A stretch of DNA of 64,000 bases from Limosilactobacillus reuteri (GCF_013694365.1 NZ_CP059275.1:1736001-1800000), one strand, 5' to 3'; numbered from the stretch's first letter, positions 36,661 through 46,206 are shown. Made by a program: numbers and translations. The notes: generated by a model from the sequence alone, not told the origin.

Positions 36661-37821
36661 ATGTCTAAATTTCGCTTGCAGTCCGTTGTTTTTGTCTTAA
36701 CCGCATTTTTATTAGGATGTAATGAATTTATGGTTGTGGGGGTTATTTCTGATATTGCCAAAAGTTACCATGCTTCATTATCAACGGTTGGCTTTTTAGT
36801 TACTAGTTTTGCAATTATTTATGCTATCTGCACGCCTTTAATTACCACTTTGACAGGTAAGTTTGATCGTTTTAAGGTTTTGATGGTACTAATGCTGATC
36901 TTTTTAATCGGTAACACTTTAACCGCAGTTGCGCCTAACCTATTTTGGCTATTTGTTTCGCGGATTGTAACAGCTGCGGTCGCGGGGACAATTATTTCAT
37001 TGATTCTTGTATTTGTAAGTATGATTGCGCCAATTGAAAAACGGGCAATGCTGGTCGCTTCAACTTTCGCTGGTTTTAGTATTGCTACGATTGTAGGGGT
37101 CCCCGTTGGAACAGCAATTAGTAATGCCTTTTCTTGGCGGGATAGTTTTGCCCTCATTTCGGTTTTAACCGTAATTATTTGTGGCTTTTTATATTGGCTG
37201 ATACCACGGGACAGTCGTCAAGAAAATGCTTCGTTAAGTAACCAAGTTCAACTTTTTAAGGATCGGCGAATAATTTTTGGGGTTATCGTAATGGTAACAT
37301 TAATGTCCGCTGAATATACCTTCTATACTTATGTTCGCCCAATTATTACCAATGTTCTTGGGTTTAGTACGACTAACTTAACATGGCTATTAGGACTTAT
37401 TGGAATTACGTTTATTCTTGGTAATATATGTGCCGGCGTAATCGCAAATCGTTTTGGGATCACTAAACTTACTGTTATTAGTAGCACCGTCCTTATTTGT
37501 TTATTGTTGATGAATGCAATGTTCCATGTTGCATGGTTAGGGATCCTGTTATTGTGTGTTATTTGTTTTGTCCTAGGAATGCCCGGTTCAATTCTGCAAG
37601 TAATGTTTCTGAATATTGCTGATCGAGAGTATCCAGAAGCAATGAATTTGGCTTCTTCATTAAACCCGATTTGTACTAACGTGGGGGTATCGATTGGCTC
37701 CTTGACCGCCTCAATCAGTATTAATTTTGTTCAAATTAACCAGATTGGATACGTTGGAGCAATCTATGCCTTGATTGCAGTTTTTGGTTCGCTTTATCTG
37801 ATTAAAACAAGCGCCAACTAG
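36661..37821 (+). CDS. MFS efflux transporter (DHA1, AraJ-like)
   Basis: 386 residues with twelve membrane segments. The first helix contains GCNEFMVVGVISDIA, a hallmark of the arabinose-efflux/DHA1 group, and motif A is weakened to TGKFDRFKVLM. It probably exports sugars or drugs with proton exchange. The gene is full length; the specific substrate is unknown. Confidence 0.85.
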   Translation: MSKFRLQSVVFVLTAFLLGCNEFMVVGVISDIAKSYHASLSTVGFLVTSFAIIYAICTPLITTLTGKFDRFKVLMVLMLIFLIGNTLTAVAPNLFWLFVSRIVTAAVAGTIISLILVFVSMIAPIEKRAMLVASTFAGFSIATIVGVPVGTAISNAFSWRDSFALISVLTVIICGFLYWLIPRDSRQENASLSNQVQLFKDRRIIFGVIVMVTLMSAEYTFYTYVRPIITNVLGFSTTNLTWLLGLIGITFILGNICAGVIANRFGITKLTVISSTVLICLLLMNAMFHVAWLGILLLCVICFVLGMPGSILQVMFLNIADREYPEAMNLASSLNPICTNVGVSIGSLTASISINFVQINQIGYVGAIYALIAVFGSLYLIKTSAN

Positions 37822-38064
37822 ATGATGAAGATGTCAATAAAACCAGTTTCTGCTTTACGTGATTACAATAAACTACTAAAAGAAGTAGATGCTGATAATC
37901 CAGTATTTTTAACTAAAAATGGTTATGGAAAGTATGCGATTGTTGATATTGAAAGTTATGATCGATTTGTAAATGGCATGAAAGTTCTTAAGGATCTTCA
38001 AGAAGCCTCGGCTGAAAGTGGATTATACACGCTAGACGATGTATTTGGAGAGCTTGATAAATGA
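37822..38064 (+). CDS. Phd/YefM-type antitoxin
   Basis: 80 residues. The N-terminal SIKPVSALRDYNKLLKEV and then NPVFLTKNGYGKYAIVDIESYDR are the DNA-binding fold of Phd/YefM antitoxins. The C-terminal tail would wrap the toxin. It ends ATGA, and the following toxin starts ATGA; natively these would be the same four bases. Confidence 0.85.
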   Translation: MMKMSIKPVSALRDYNKLLKEVDADNPVFLTKNGYGKYAIVDIESYDRFVNGMKVLKDLQEASAESGLYTLDDVFGELDK

Positions 38065-38388
38065 ATGAAAAATTATCAAATAGGATTTAGAGGTGCAGCA
38101 AAGCGAGATGTTGATAATCTGTATCAATATCTTATTCATAAGTTTAATAAGCAGACTGCTGATAAGGTGAGTGGTTCTCTGAAACATTCAATTGAACGTT
38201 TATCGGCAATGCCAGGATTGGGTAAAGATGCTGCAGAGTTATCTGAATTATTAGCTGGCTATCGTTTTTTACCATTGAAGCGCAACACGGTTTTTTATCG
38301 TGTTCATGATGATGAACAATTAGTTGAAATTTTGCGCATTTACGATAATCGTATGGATATTATTGCGCATTTATTGAATGACAGATAG
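38065..38388 (+). CDS. RelE/ParE-family toxin
   Basis: 107 residues. It shows the RelE/ParE fold: a helical N-terminus (AAKRDVDNLYQYLIHKF), then YRFLPLKRNTVFYRVHDD and the C-terminal EILRIYDNRMD strand. It is either a ribosome-dependent mRNA nuclease or a gyrase inhibitor; the sequence does not settle which. It is partner to the preceding antitoxin. Confidence 0.85.
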   Translation: MKNYQIGFRGAAKRDVDNLYQYLIHKFNKQTADKVSGSLKHSIERLSAMPGLGKDAAELSELLAGYRFLPLKRNTVFYRVHDDEQLVEILRIYDNRMDIIAHLLNDR

Positions 38389-38967
38389 ATGACAGTAGAT
38401 GGAATTAATCTTGATAAAATTAAAGAACAAACAGCAACAGGTTTAACCGAATTATTGGATCAAGCTCAGTTAGAAAAAGATGACCTCGTAGTGTTAGGTC
38501 TTTCAACTAGTGAAGTCCATGGCGGAATAATCGGAAAGGACTCTAACATTGAGATTGCCTGGGCGATTGTTTCGACAGTTGTTAATATCTTACGAAAACA
38601 CCAACTCCATTTAGCAGTCCAAGGTTGCGAGCACCTTAATCGGGCACTTGTTGTCGAACGAAATGTAGCTAAGGAGCGCGGCTTTGAACAAGTTACTGTC
38701 TTCCCTTCGCTCCATGCAGGTGGTGCAGGACAAATTGCTGCTTTTGAAAACTTTAACGATTCGATTGAAGTTGAACACATTACTGCTGAAGCCGACATGG
38801 ACATCGGTGATACCTCGATTGGCATTCATGTTAAGTTTGTCCAAGTTCCAGTTCGCACTTCGATAAAACAAATCGGACTGGCTCATACGACTTATCTCCG
38901 CAACCGACCAAAATTGATTGGTGGTGCGCGCGCAAAATACGAATGGGATCCGTTTGACAATAAATAA
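38389..38967 (+). CDS. DUF436 (YwlG-like) protein
   Basis: 192 residues. The LGLSTSEVHGGIIGK and VQGCEHLNRALVVER segments, followed by HAGGAGQIAAF, are characteristic of the conserved DUF436/TIGR01440 family, widespread in Firmicutes and of unknown function. Cys and His in GCEHLNR might bind a metal. The length is normal. Confidence 0.88.
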   Translation: MTVDGINLDKIKEQTATGLTELLDQAQLEKDDLVVLGLSTSEVHGGIIGKDSNIEIAWAIVSTVVNILRKHQLHLAVQGCEHLNRALVVERNVAKERGFEQVTVFPSLHAGGAGQIAAFENFNDSIEVEHITAEADMDIGDTSIGIHVKFVQVPVRTSIKQIGLAHTTYLRNRPKLIGGARAKYEWDPFDNK

Positions 38968-39840
38968 ATGCATAATTTAATTTTTCTTACAGATCTTACA
39001 GGATCAGATTTAGATCCTTATATGCGACTTAATGAAGCACAACTTTTTCATGCTCTTGAACCTAATCCGGGTTTATTTATTGCGGAAAGTCCCAAAGTGA
39101 TTGAACGAGCTTTACGAGCAGGTTATCGGCCAGCATCTCTTTTAATAGAAGAAAAGGAACTAGAGCGCGACTTGGCTGATTTGGATCATGAGATGGCAAT
39201 TAACCAAACTAGGGGATTAGAACAAACGCCAATTTATGTAGTTAATAGTAAATTACTTCGGCAGTTGGCTGGTGGTGGTTATAATCTTTTACGAGGAGCA
39301 TTAGCAGCTATGCACCGCGTCGAACGGCCAAGTTTAAATAATTTTTTGGCTACTATGCCCAGTGACCATCCGCGTATCGCAATCCTGGAAAGTGTTGTTA
39401 ATCCCACCAACATTGGGGCGATTTTTCGCTCAGCCGCAGCTCTCGGAATTGATGGGGTAATTGTGACGAGCGACTCAGCTGATCCCCTTTATCGCCGGGC
39501 CTCACGGGTAGCTATGGGAACGGTTTTTCAAGTACCATGGACCTATGTTGATGCTAAAGTTTGGCAGTCAGAAGGAGTTGATCTTCTTCATCGAGCTGGC
39601 TACAAAACAGCCGCGATGGCGCTCCGTCATAACACGGTTGATATTGATGATCCTCAGTTAGCTAAGGTGGATAGATTAGCCATTATCCTTGGTTCAGAGG
39701 GGCCGGGATTAAGAGAAAATACAATTACGCAGAGTGATTTTACAATTAAGATCCCGATGGCTACAGGCGTTGATTCCTTAAATGTGGCGGCTGCCTCGGC
39801 CCTCGCTTTTTGGGAATTGGGTAATCGGAAAGTTAAATAA
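38968..39840 (+). CDS. SpoU/TrmH-family RNA 2'-O-methyltransferase
   Basis: 290 residues. An N-terminal substrate-binding domain (FIAESPKVIERALRAGY) precedes the SPOUT knot with three motifs: VVNPTNIGAIFRSA, ILGSEGPGL and IPMATGVDSLNVAAASAL. It methylates ribose in rRNA or tRNA using SAM. Which nucleotide is modified is not predictable. Confidence 0.88.
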   Translation: MHNLIFLTDLTGSDLDPYMRLNEAQLFHALEPNPGLFIAESPKVIERALRAGYRPASLLIEEKELERDLADLDHEMAINQTRGLEQTPIYVVNSKLLRQLAGGGYNLLRGALAAMHRVERPSLNNFLATMPSDHPRIAILESVVNPTNIGAIFRSAAALGIDGVIVTSDSADPLYRRASRVAMGTVFQVPWTYVDAKVWQSEGVDLLHRAGYKTAAMALRHNTVDIDDPQLAKVDRLAIILGSEGPGLRENTITQSDFTIKIPMATGVDSLNVAAASALAFWELGNRKVK

Positions 39841-40092
39841 GTGATTCCGGCATATCTCGGTGACGTTTTTGGGACAAAAGAACTTGGAGCTATTCATGGC
39901 TATATCTTAACTGCCTGGGCAATTGCTGGGATGGTGGGACCCCTTCTTCTTTCTTACACACACCAAGTTCTCCACAATTACTATGTCACCTTAATTGTTT
40001 TCATAATTATTGATGCTTTAGCAATGATTGTTTCTCTTTTGATTCAACGTGATTTTATTACTAATCGGCAAACGAAACTCGTTATAAAATAA
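39841..40092 (+). pseudogene. MFS transporter C-terminal fragment (oxalate/formate antiporter-like)
   Basis: 83 residues from a GTG. They cover what looks like the last two or three membrane segments of an OFA-type MFS carrier (IPAYLGDVFGTKELGAIHGY is a known late motif). The first ten segments are missing, so it cannot transport alone. It is a 5'-truncated remnant. Confidence 0.65.
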
Positions 40093-41451
40093 ATGATTAA
40101 TTTATTTAATTTTTACACGGTCGAAAGCAAGGACCTGCAATTTTCCCAGTTGGTGGCTGGCCAAAAGTACCCGACGGTCGTCTTGCACGATGATGGTTTC
40201 TTGCCTGACGACGTGACTTCCCCGCTGAAGTACTACCTACAGCTGGCCGGGGAAGAATTAGTCGGCAAACCGCGCTACTTTAACCAGATTGATTTACCGC
40301 GCTACTGGGCGATTGAGGCTAACAGCAGCGGTGGCAAGCTAATGGACATGGGGCTCCAACGGGGGCGGATTACCTTTGCCACGACCGATAACTCCCGACC
40401 GGTCAAGACGGTGGAATGGTTTGACCGCAACGGCCAGGTCCGGGTGGTTGATCACTACAATCAATGGGGCTTCAAGCACGCCGTGACCGACTACGATGAA
40501 GCCGGTCACCCGACGCTGACCACCTACCTGACCCGGGCCGGTCAAGAAATTGTCGTCTCTAACCACCTGACCGGCCAACTGGTCTACTACCAACCTAACG
40601 GCCAGCCACGCTTCTTCAACAATCAGACTGAGATCATTGCTTACTACCTGCAGCAAGCGGACCTGGATATTCGCCAAATTAACTTTAACTCCCTGTCCAC
40701 GCCGCTGTTTGTCGTCCAGAAGCTCGGGGCAGCCGTTAAGCACCCGCGTCTCTTCTGGCAAGAACCGCTCCAAGATGCGATTCCGGGCAACATGCAGTTT
40801 ATTTTAAACGGCAACCTCGGGCCTAACGCCGAAATTGTCATCCAGACCAAGGCCGCTTACGACAACTTGCGCCGTTTGGTAGCCGACCAGCCGCAGCAAC
40901 AAGTCCAGCTGAGCTACCTCGGCTACGCTTATCCGTTCCAACGACTCAACAAGGAACGCAAGGAAATCTTGATCCTGACTAATTCTGATCAGTTGGTGGA
41001 AATTGAAAGTCTGATCAAGGGCTTGCCGGACTTCCACTTCGCGATAGCGGCGGTGACGGAAATGTCCAGCAAGCTGATGAGTTTGGACCACTACGCTAAC
41101 GTTGACCTCTATCCAACTGTCGCAACTAAGACGGTGCGGAAACTGGTGGCCCACGCCGACGTCTATTTAGACATCAACCGTGGCAACGAAATCCTCGATG
41201 CCGTGCGGGGCGCCTTTGAAAACAACATGTTGATCATGGGCTTTGAAGAAACCCTGCACGCGCCGCGCTACGTGGCCCCGGTCAACCGTTACCAACCAGC
41301 ACAAGTCGACCAAATGGTGGCGGACTTGCAGGCGGTCTTTGCCCCGGGCGACCAACTGGAAAACCGGCTCCAGGCCCAATGGCAAGCGGCCGACCGGGTG
41401 GTCCCGGACGTCTACCGCGACTTCTTTGCAAAGCATCATTGGTCTATTTAA
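40093..41451 (+). CDS. gtfB: Accessory Sec glycosylation chaperone GtfB
   Basis: 452 residues, similar to the GtfB/Gtf2 subunit that stabilises GtfA and guides it onto serine-rich-repeat adhesins. The N-terminal part reads MINLFNFYTVESKDLQFSQ. Late segments resemble a degenerate glycosyltransferase fold (ADVYLDINRGNEILDAVRGAF). Its first 8 bases (ATGATTAA) equal the last 8 of gtfA at 42953-42960, so natively it follows gtfA with an 8-base overlap. The third-codon positions are strikingly GC-rich compared with flanking genes. Confidence 0.85.
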   Translation: MINLFNFYTVESKDLQFSQLVAGQKYPTVVLHDDGFLPDDVTSPLKYYLQLAGEELVGKPRYFNQIDLPRYWAIEANSSGGKLMDMGLQRGRITFATTDNSRPVKTVEWFDRNGQVRVVDHYNQWGFKHAVTDYDEAGHPTLTTYLTRAGQEIVVSNHLTGQLVYYQPNGQPRFFNNQTEIIAYYLQQADLDIRQINFNSLSTPLFVVQKLGAAVKHPRLFWQEPLQDAIPGNMQFILNGNLGPNAEIVIQTKAAYDNLRRLVADQPQQQVQLSYLGYAYPFQRLNKERKEILILTNSDQLVEIESLIKGLPDFHFAIAAVTEMSSKLMSLDHYANVDLYPTVATKTVRKLVAHADVYLDINRGNEILDAVRGAFENNMLIMGFEETLHAPRYVAPVNRYQPAQVDQMVADLQAVFAPGDQLENRLQAQWQAADRVVPDVYRDFFAKHHWSI

Positions 41452-42960
41452 ATGACTGTTTATAATTTTAACCAAGGAATCGGCTGGGCCAGCAGCGGGG
41501 TCGAATACGCCCAGGCTTACCGAGCCCAAGTCTTCCATCACTTAGGGGTGGATGCAAAATTTATCTTTACTGATTTTATTTCGGCCCAAAATATTGAGCA
41601 CTATACCGCCAACCTGGGCTTTAAAGATGAAGAAGTCATCTGGCTCTACCAAGCCTTTAGTGACTTTAAAATTGCGCCGACGACCTACACTTTGGCCGAT
41701 TTAACCGCGACCTTTGCCGAGCAACCAACGAAAGTGGAACGCCAAGGCAACGTGGTGACGTACATCTTTAATGATCAATACTACGTGCGGGTCATTTTAC
41801 GGCGCGCTGGCAGCGAGCAAGTCCTGCGGGCCGAATACGTCCGTAGTGGCAACCTCTTTCACCGGGATTTCTTTAGCTACGGGCGCTACATGAGCGAATA
41901 CTACGCCCCAATTGATGGCAAGGCCAAACTAATAGTGCGCCGCTTCTTTAATGAGGACGGCTCCGTGGCGATGGAAGAATTGCCGACTGGTGATAACGCG
42001 ACTTTCCGTTTGCCGGGCCAGCTGTTATTGTCTAAGGAAGAATTGATCACCGCCTTTTTGGAACGGCTGGCGTTTCAAAAGGGGGATGTGATCATTGTCG
42101 ACCGGGGCACCGGGATGGCTCAACAAATCTTAGCTCACAAGGGACCGGCCAAGGTCGGCAGCGTCGTGCACGCTGAGCACTTTAGCGTCAATAACACCAA
42201 TGATGATCATATCTTGTGGAACAACTACTACGAGTATGTCTTCCAGCACCACCGCGACATTGATTTCTACGTCACGTCCACCCAGGTCCAGACCGAGCTG
42301 TTGGCGGCCCAATTTGCCAAGTACAACCAGGCCCACCCGCAAATCTTTACGATTCCGGTCGGCAGTTTGCTGGAATTAAAGCACCCAACCACGCCGCGGC
42401 GGCCGTTTAGTCTGATCACGGCTTCGCGGTTGGCAGGGGAAAAACACCTCGATTGGGTAGTCCAAGCCGTGATGGCCGCCAAGGCCCAATTCCCGCAATT
42501 GACCCTTGATATTTATGGGGAAGGGGGCGAACGGGCCAAGTTGCAACAGCTGATTAAGGACGGGCAAGCGGAAGATTACATCCACTTAAAGGGACACCAG
42601 AACTTAACGGATGTTTATCAAGGCTACCAAGCCTACATTTCGGCTTCCACCAGTGAGGGCTTTGGGCTGACCTTGCTTGAAGCCGTGGGTTCCGGACTGG
42701 CGATGATTGGCTTTGACGTCCGCTATGGAAATCAGACCTTTATTCGCAACGACGAAAATGGTTATTTGATTCCGTACGAAATCGGCGAAACGGGCGAGCA
42801 AGCGATCCACGCTTTGACGACGACGTTAGCAGCCCTGTTTGCCAAATTAGACTTAGAACGGGCAGAACAAGTATCCTATGACTTGGCGGCGGACTACTTG
42901 GAACCAGAAATTGAGGCCAAGTGGGCCCAATTGTTGAAAGAGGTGCAAGCGGATGATTAA
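41452..42960 (+). CDS. gtfA: Accessory Sec O-GlcNAc transferase GtfA
   Basis: 502 residues. The N-terminus (YNFNQGIGWASSGVEYAQAYR) and the extended beta region are those of GtfA/Gtf1. The GT4 catalytic motif E-x7-E is Glu402 and Glu410 in SEGFGLTLLEAV. With GtfB it puts the first N-acetylglucosamine on Ser/Thr of the serine-rich-repeat protein in the cytosol. AAAGAGG at 42937-42943 lies 9 bases before the buried gtfB start. Confidence 0.92.
   Translation: MTVYNFNQGIGWASSGVEYAQAYRAQVFHHLGVDAKFIFTDFISAQNIEHYTANLGFKDEEVIWLYQAFSDFKIAPTTYTLADLTATFAEQPTKVERQGNVVTYIFNDQYYVRVILRRAGSEQVLRAEYVRSGNLFHRDFFSYGRYMSEYYAPIDGKAKLIVRRFFNEDGSVAMEELPTGDNATFRLPGQLLLSKEELITAFLERLAFQKGDVIIVDRGTGMAQQILAHKGPAKVGSVVHAEHFSVNNTNDDHILWNNYYEYVFQHHRDIDFYVTSTQVQTELLAAQFAKYNQAHPQIFTIPVGSLLELKHPTTPRRPFSLITASRLAGEKHLDWVVQAVMAAKAQFPQLTLDIYGEGGERAKLQQLIKDGQAEDYIHLKGHQNLTDVYQGYQAYISASTSEGFGLTLLEAVGSGLAMIGFDVRYGNQTFIRNDENGYLIPYEIGETGEQAIHALTTTLAALFAKLDLERAEQVSYDLAADYLEPEIEAKWAQLLKEVQADD
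42937..42960 (+). promoter_or_regulatory. Buried ribosome-binding site and gtfB start in the gtfA tail
   Basis: AAAGAGG, nine bases, then ATGATTAA, which is both the gtfA end and identical to the gtfB start at 40093. It indicates a native gtfA to gtfB order and translational coupling. The gene that now follows (42961) is not gtfB. Confidence 0.85.
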
Positions 42961-43149
42961 ATGAGCGAACATAATAAACACGATGATCCGCTGGCAAACG
43001 ATATTGCCAAGCGCCTAGCTAAAGAGCAATTCAAACCGACCAAGAATAAAAAGGAGAAATCCTTTGACCTCCAGCAAAAATTAATGCTGATCATTGCCCT
43101 GTCGGTAATCCTCGGGGTCGTGATGTCGGTGATGAGCCTCTTGCGCTAG
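42961..43149 (+). CDS. Small single-pass protein of the accessory Sec cluster (Asp4/SecE-like?)
   Basis: 62 residues. Residues 1-38 are highly charged, with an amphipathic stretch ANDIAKRLAKEQF. One membrane helix follows at about 40-61 (KLMLIIALSVILGVVMSVM). SecE and the streptococcal Asp4 share this layout of cytosolic amphipathic helix plus one membrane helix. It sits between secA2 and gtfA. I infer a small translocon subunit; no motif proves it. Confidence 0.5.
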   Translation: MSEHNKHDDPLANDIAKRLAKEQFKPTKNKKEKSFDLQQKLMLIIALSVILGVVMSVMSLLR

Positions 43150-45528
43150 ATGAAAAAGCCATCATTAAACCGGGCCCGGGTCAAGAAGCTGCGCCGGATT
43201 ACCAACCAAATTAATAAGCTGGCGCCGCAGATGGCGGCCTTAAGTGATGGCCAGCTCAAGGATTATACCCGCAAGTTTCGCCAGCGCTTACAGGCGGGGC
43301 AAACACTCGACAGCCTGCTGGTCGAAGCCTTTGCGGTGGTCCGTGAGGCCGACCGGCGGGTATTAGGGATGTTTCCCTACGATGTCCAAGTCATGGGCGG
43401 GATCGCTCTGTACCAAGGCAATATTGTCGAGATGAAGACCGGGGAAGGTAAGACCCTGACGGCGACGATGCCCCTGTATTTAAACGGCCTGAGCGGAGAC
43501 GGGGCGATGCTGATTACCCCGAATGAATACCTGGCTTACCGGGACGGAACCGAAATGGGCCAGGTCTACGAGTGGCTGGGGCTGACCTGTCGGGTCGGCT
43601 TTGCTGCGCCGGGGGCCAACGAATTTACCACTAAGGATAAGCGGGCAGCCTACGGGGCGGACATTACCTACACTACTAATGCAGCCTTAGGGTTTGACTA
43701 CCTGTTTGATAATTTAGCTACCAACGTCAAAAATAAGTTCATGCGTGACTTCAATTACGCGATTGTCGACGAAGCGGATGCCGTCCTCTTGGACAGCGCC
43801 GTGATGCCCTTGGTGATTTCTGGTTCCCCCCGGGTCCAATCCACCTGGCTGGGGGTCGCCGATGAATTTATCTACACCCTTAAGGAAGGCGAAGAATACA
43901 AGTACGATAAAGAGGACAAGGCGGTTTGGTTTACGGATCCGGGGTATGATGCCATGAGTCACTACTTTGCCGTTAAGGATCTGTTCAATGGTCATCATAC
44001 GGCTCTGCTGCGGGCAACTAACTTGGCTTTAAAAGCCCACCGGTTGTTTGAAAAGGATAAGGATTACGTGGTCAATCAGGACCAAGAGATTGAACTGCTG
44101 GATAGTGCCAACGGCCGGGTGATGCAGGGGATGAAGCTGCAAGCCGGCCAACACCAGGCGATTGAAATGAAAGAGCAGGGCAAGATTTCTCCCGATACCC
44201 GGACTTTGGCTTCGATTACTTACCAGAATCTCTTCCGGAAGTTTAAGAAGCTCTCGGGGATGACCGGGACGGGGAAGGTCGCCGAAAAGGAATTTATCGA
44301 GACCTACTACGACCGGGTAATTCAGATTCCGACCAACCGGCCGGTCGCCCGGGTGGATTTGCCCGATAAGGTCTACACCACTCTGCCGGAAAAGCTGATG
44401 GCTTCCTTGCAGGAAGTCTTGCGTTTGCACAAAATTGGCCGGCCAATTTTGCTGGTGACGGCCAACGTGGAAGTTTCAGAAATCTATTCGGAATTGCTGT
44501 TGCAACAAAAAATTCCCCACAGTGTCTTAAACGCTAAAAATGTTGCTAAAGAAGCCGCGATCATTGCCGAGGCCGGTCAAAAGGGAGCGGTCACGGTCGC
44601 AACGACGATGGCTGGGCGGGGGACTGATATTAAGCTTGGCCCCGGGGTCAAAGAACTCGGGGGCTTAGCGGTGATCGGGACCGAAAAAATGGCCAGCAAA
44701 CGGATTGACCAGCAACTCCAAGGCCGGGCCGGCCGGCAAGGCGATCCCGGGACTAGTCAGTTCTACGTCTCCTTGGAAGATGATGTGGTCATCAAGCACG
44801 GGGCCCGCTGGCTGCAAAAATACTACAAGAAACGCCGCCGGCAAATGGATCCCGCTCATCCCAAGGAAATTACGACTGCCAAGTTCCGCCGGGCGATTGC
44901 CCAAGCCCAAGATGCCAGTGACAGCGAAGAACGCCAGCAACGGCGCAAGTCCCTGGAAATGGATGAAAGTGCCCAGATCCAACGCCAGTTGATTATTGGC
45001 GAACGGAACCGGTTGTTGTACGGGGAAAAAGTCGATCTGGATCTAACCGCCATTATGCGGACCGAATTTATCCGCTTTTTTACAACCCATCCGGAGCTAA
45101 CGGTGGATCAGCTGGTCCGCTACATTTTAGATAATATGACCTACCAGTACTTTGAACGACCAACGACGCTAGACTTAAGGTCACAAACCGCGGTGGTGGA
45201 TTACCTGATGCAAATTGCCCAGGCGGAATTGACGCGCAAGCAAGCGGGCTTTGCCGACGCCGAAGAAGAAAATAACTTTTATCGCATCGTGGTCCTCAAG
45301 GCGATTGATGAATGTTGGGTTGAAGAAATCGACGGGTTGTCGCAGTTGCAATCGATTGTCGCCAGCCGCTCGACGGCCCAACGTAACCCCTTGTATGAAT
45401 ATCATAAGGAAGCCTTACGCTCGTACAATGAAATGCGCCACGACTTATACCACCGGATTACCCGGCACCTCTTGATGAGCACGATTGATGTTAATAAGCA
45501 GGGAGAAAAGCAGATTTACTTTGTCTAA
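43150..45528 (+). CDS. secA2: Accessory Sec ATPase SecA2
   Basis: 792 residues, shorter than SecA1 because the C-terminal zinc-binding tail is missing. Walker A is MKTGEGKT (Lys101), Walker B is VDEADAVL (Asp207-Asp210), and the second motor domain shows TMAGRGTDIKLG and QLQGRAGRQGDPG. It drives export of glycosylated serine-rich-repeat adhesin through SecY2. It belongs to the SecA2-SecY2 class because secY2 and asp1-3 are present. Confidence 0.93.
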   Translation: MKKPSLNRARVKKLRRITNQINKLAPQMAALSDGQLKDYTRKFRQRLQAGQTLDSLLVEAFAVVREADRRVLGMFPYDVQVMGGIALYQGNIVEMKTGEGKTLTATMPLYLNGLSGDGAMLITPNEYLAYRDGTEMGQVYEWLGLTCRVGFAAPGANEFTTKDKRAAYGADITYTTNAALGFDYLFDNLATNVKNKFMRDFNYAIVDEADAVLLDSAVMPLVISGSPRVQSTWLGVADEFIYTLKEGEEYKYDKEDKAVWFTDPGYDAMSHYFAVKDLFNGHHTALLRATNLALKAHRLFEKDKDYVVNQDQEIELLDSANGRVMQGMKLQAGQHQAIEMKEQGKISPDTRTLASITYQNLFRKFKKLSGMTGTGKVAEKEFIETYYDRVIQIPTNRPVARVDLPDKVYTTLPEKLMASLQEVLRLHKIGRPILLVTANVEVSEIYSELLLQQKIPHSVLNAKNVAKEAAIIAEAGQKGAVTVATTMAGRGTDIKLGPGVKELGGLAVIGTEKMASKRIDQQLQGRAGRQGDPGTSQFYVSLEDDVVIKHGARWLQKYYKKRRRQMDPAHPKEITTAKFRRAIAQAQDASDSEERQQRRKSLEMDESAQIQRQLIIGERNRLLYGEKVDLDLTAIMRTEFIRFFTTHPELTVDQLVRYILDNMTYQYFERPTTLDLRSQTAVVDYLMQIAQAELTRKQAGFADAEEENNFYRIVVLKAIDECWVEEIDGLSQLQSIVASRSTAQRNPLYEYHKEALRSYNEMRHDLYHRITRHLLMSTIDVNKQGEKQIYFV

Positions 45529-46206
45529 ATGCAAAGTGTCTATCTTCAATCCCCAGCAGACCTTTACTTTAATGGTTTAAGTGGTAGTGATCGGGACCGA
45601 ATTTATCATTCGTATAAATACTTCGGCAGTTCTGTCCAATCGGGGACCCATGCCTACCTGTTTGGTACCCGGATCAAATTTTTAGCCCGGGACCATGTTG
45701 AAATGCGTAACCCCTTTTTGCCGACGGGTTCGACGATTTACCACTGGGATGAACTATACTTGTTTGTGACCAGTCATGCTGTGCCGCAGTTGCCTTTGCT
45801 AGAGCACGGTCACCATTATCAGTTGCATCTGGTAGCCGAAAGCAATTACGAGCGGGGATTGTATTTGCGGGTCTTGATGTTTGACTACGAAAATAAACTG
45901 ATCAAGATGAAGATTATTCGGGAGGCAACCGGGATCTTTACCTTCGAGCCAGCGGCCTACTTCTACGCGATTGAATTGGTCAGTGGAGGTTGTACGGAAC
46001 TGACCTTCCATCGCTTAGACATCACGGACGTAACCGATCAGGTGCAAGATCAAGTAGAAGCGGCGGCCGCGGAAGCCGAAGATGAAGTCGAAGATGCAAT
46101 TGTCAATGAAGACTTACACGCTGAAGTTAATTACCAGCAACAGCTGGCTCGTAACGCCACGCAAAAAGCGCAACGCTTGGCGGTCATTGATCAGTATTTG
46201 GACTGA
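45529..46206 (+). CDS. asp3: Accessory Sec protein Asp3
   Basis: 225 residues, a beta-rich first half (GSTIYHWDELYLFV; QLHLVAESNYERGLYLRVL) followed by an acidic coiled C-terminus (AAAEAEDEVEDAIVNEDLHAEV). Position and size fit Asp3, which binds Asp1 and Asp2 and delivers the adhesin to SecA2. Individual catalytic motifs are not expected. The stop TGA could overlap the native secA2 start by one base. Confidence 0.8.
   Translation: MQSVYLQSPADLYFNGLSGSDRDRIYHSYKYFGSSVQSGTHAYLFGTRIKFLARDHVEMRNPFLPTGSTIYHWDELYLFVTSHAVPQLPLLEHGHHYQLHLVAESNYERGLYLRVLMFDYENKLIKMKIIREATGIFTFEPAAYFYAIELVSGGCTELTFHRLDITDVTDQVQDQVEAAAAEAEDEVEDAIVNEDLHAEVNYQQQLARNATQKAQRLAVIDQYLD

Noticed and set aside
40339-41541. Several long minus-strand frames across gtfB/gtfA
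   Set aside because: Same GC-rich shadow effect; they overlap a well-supported glycosyltransferase pair.
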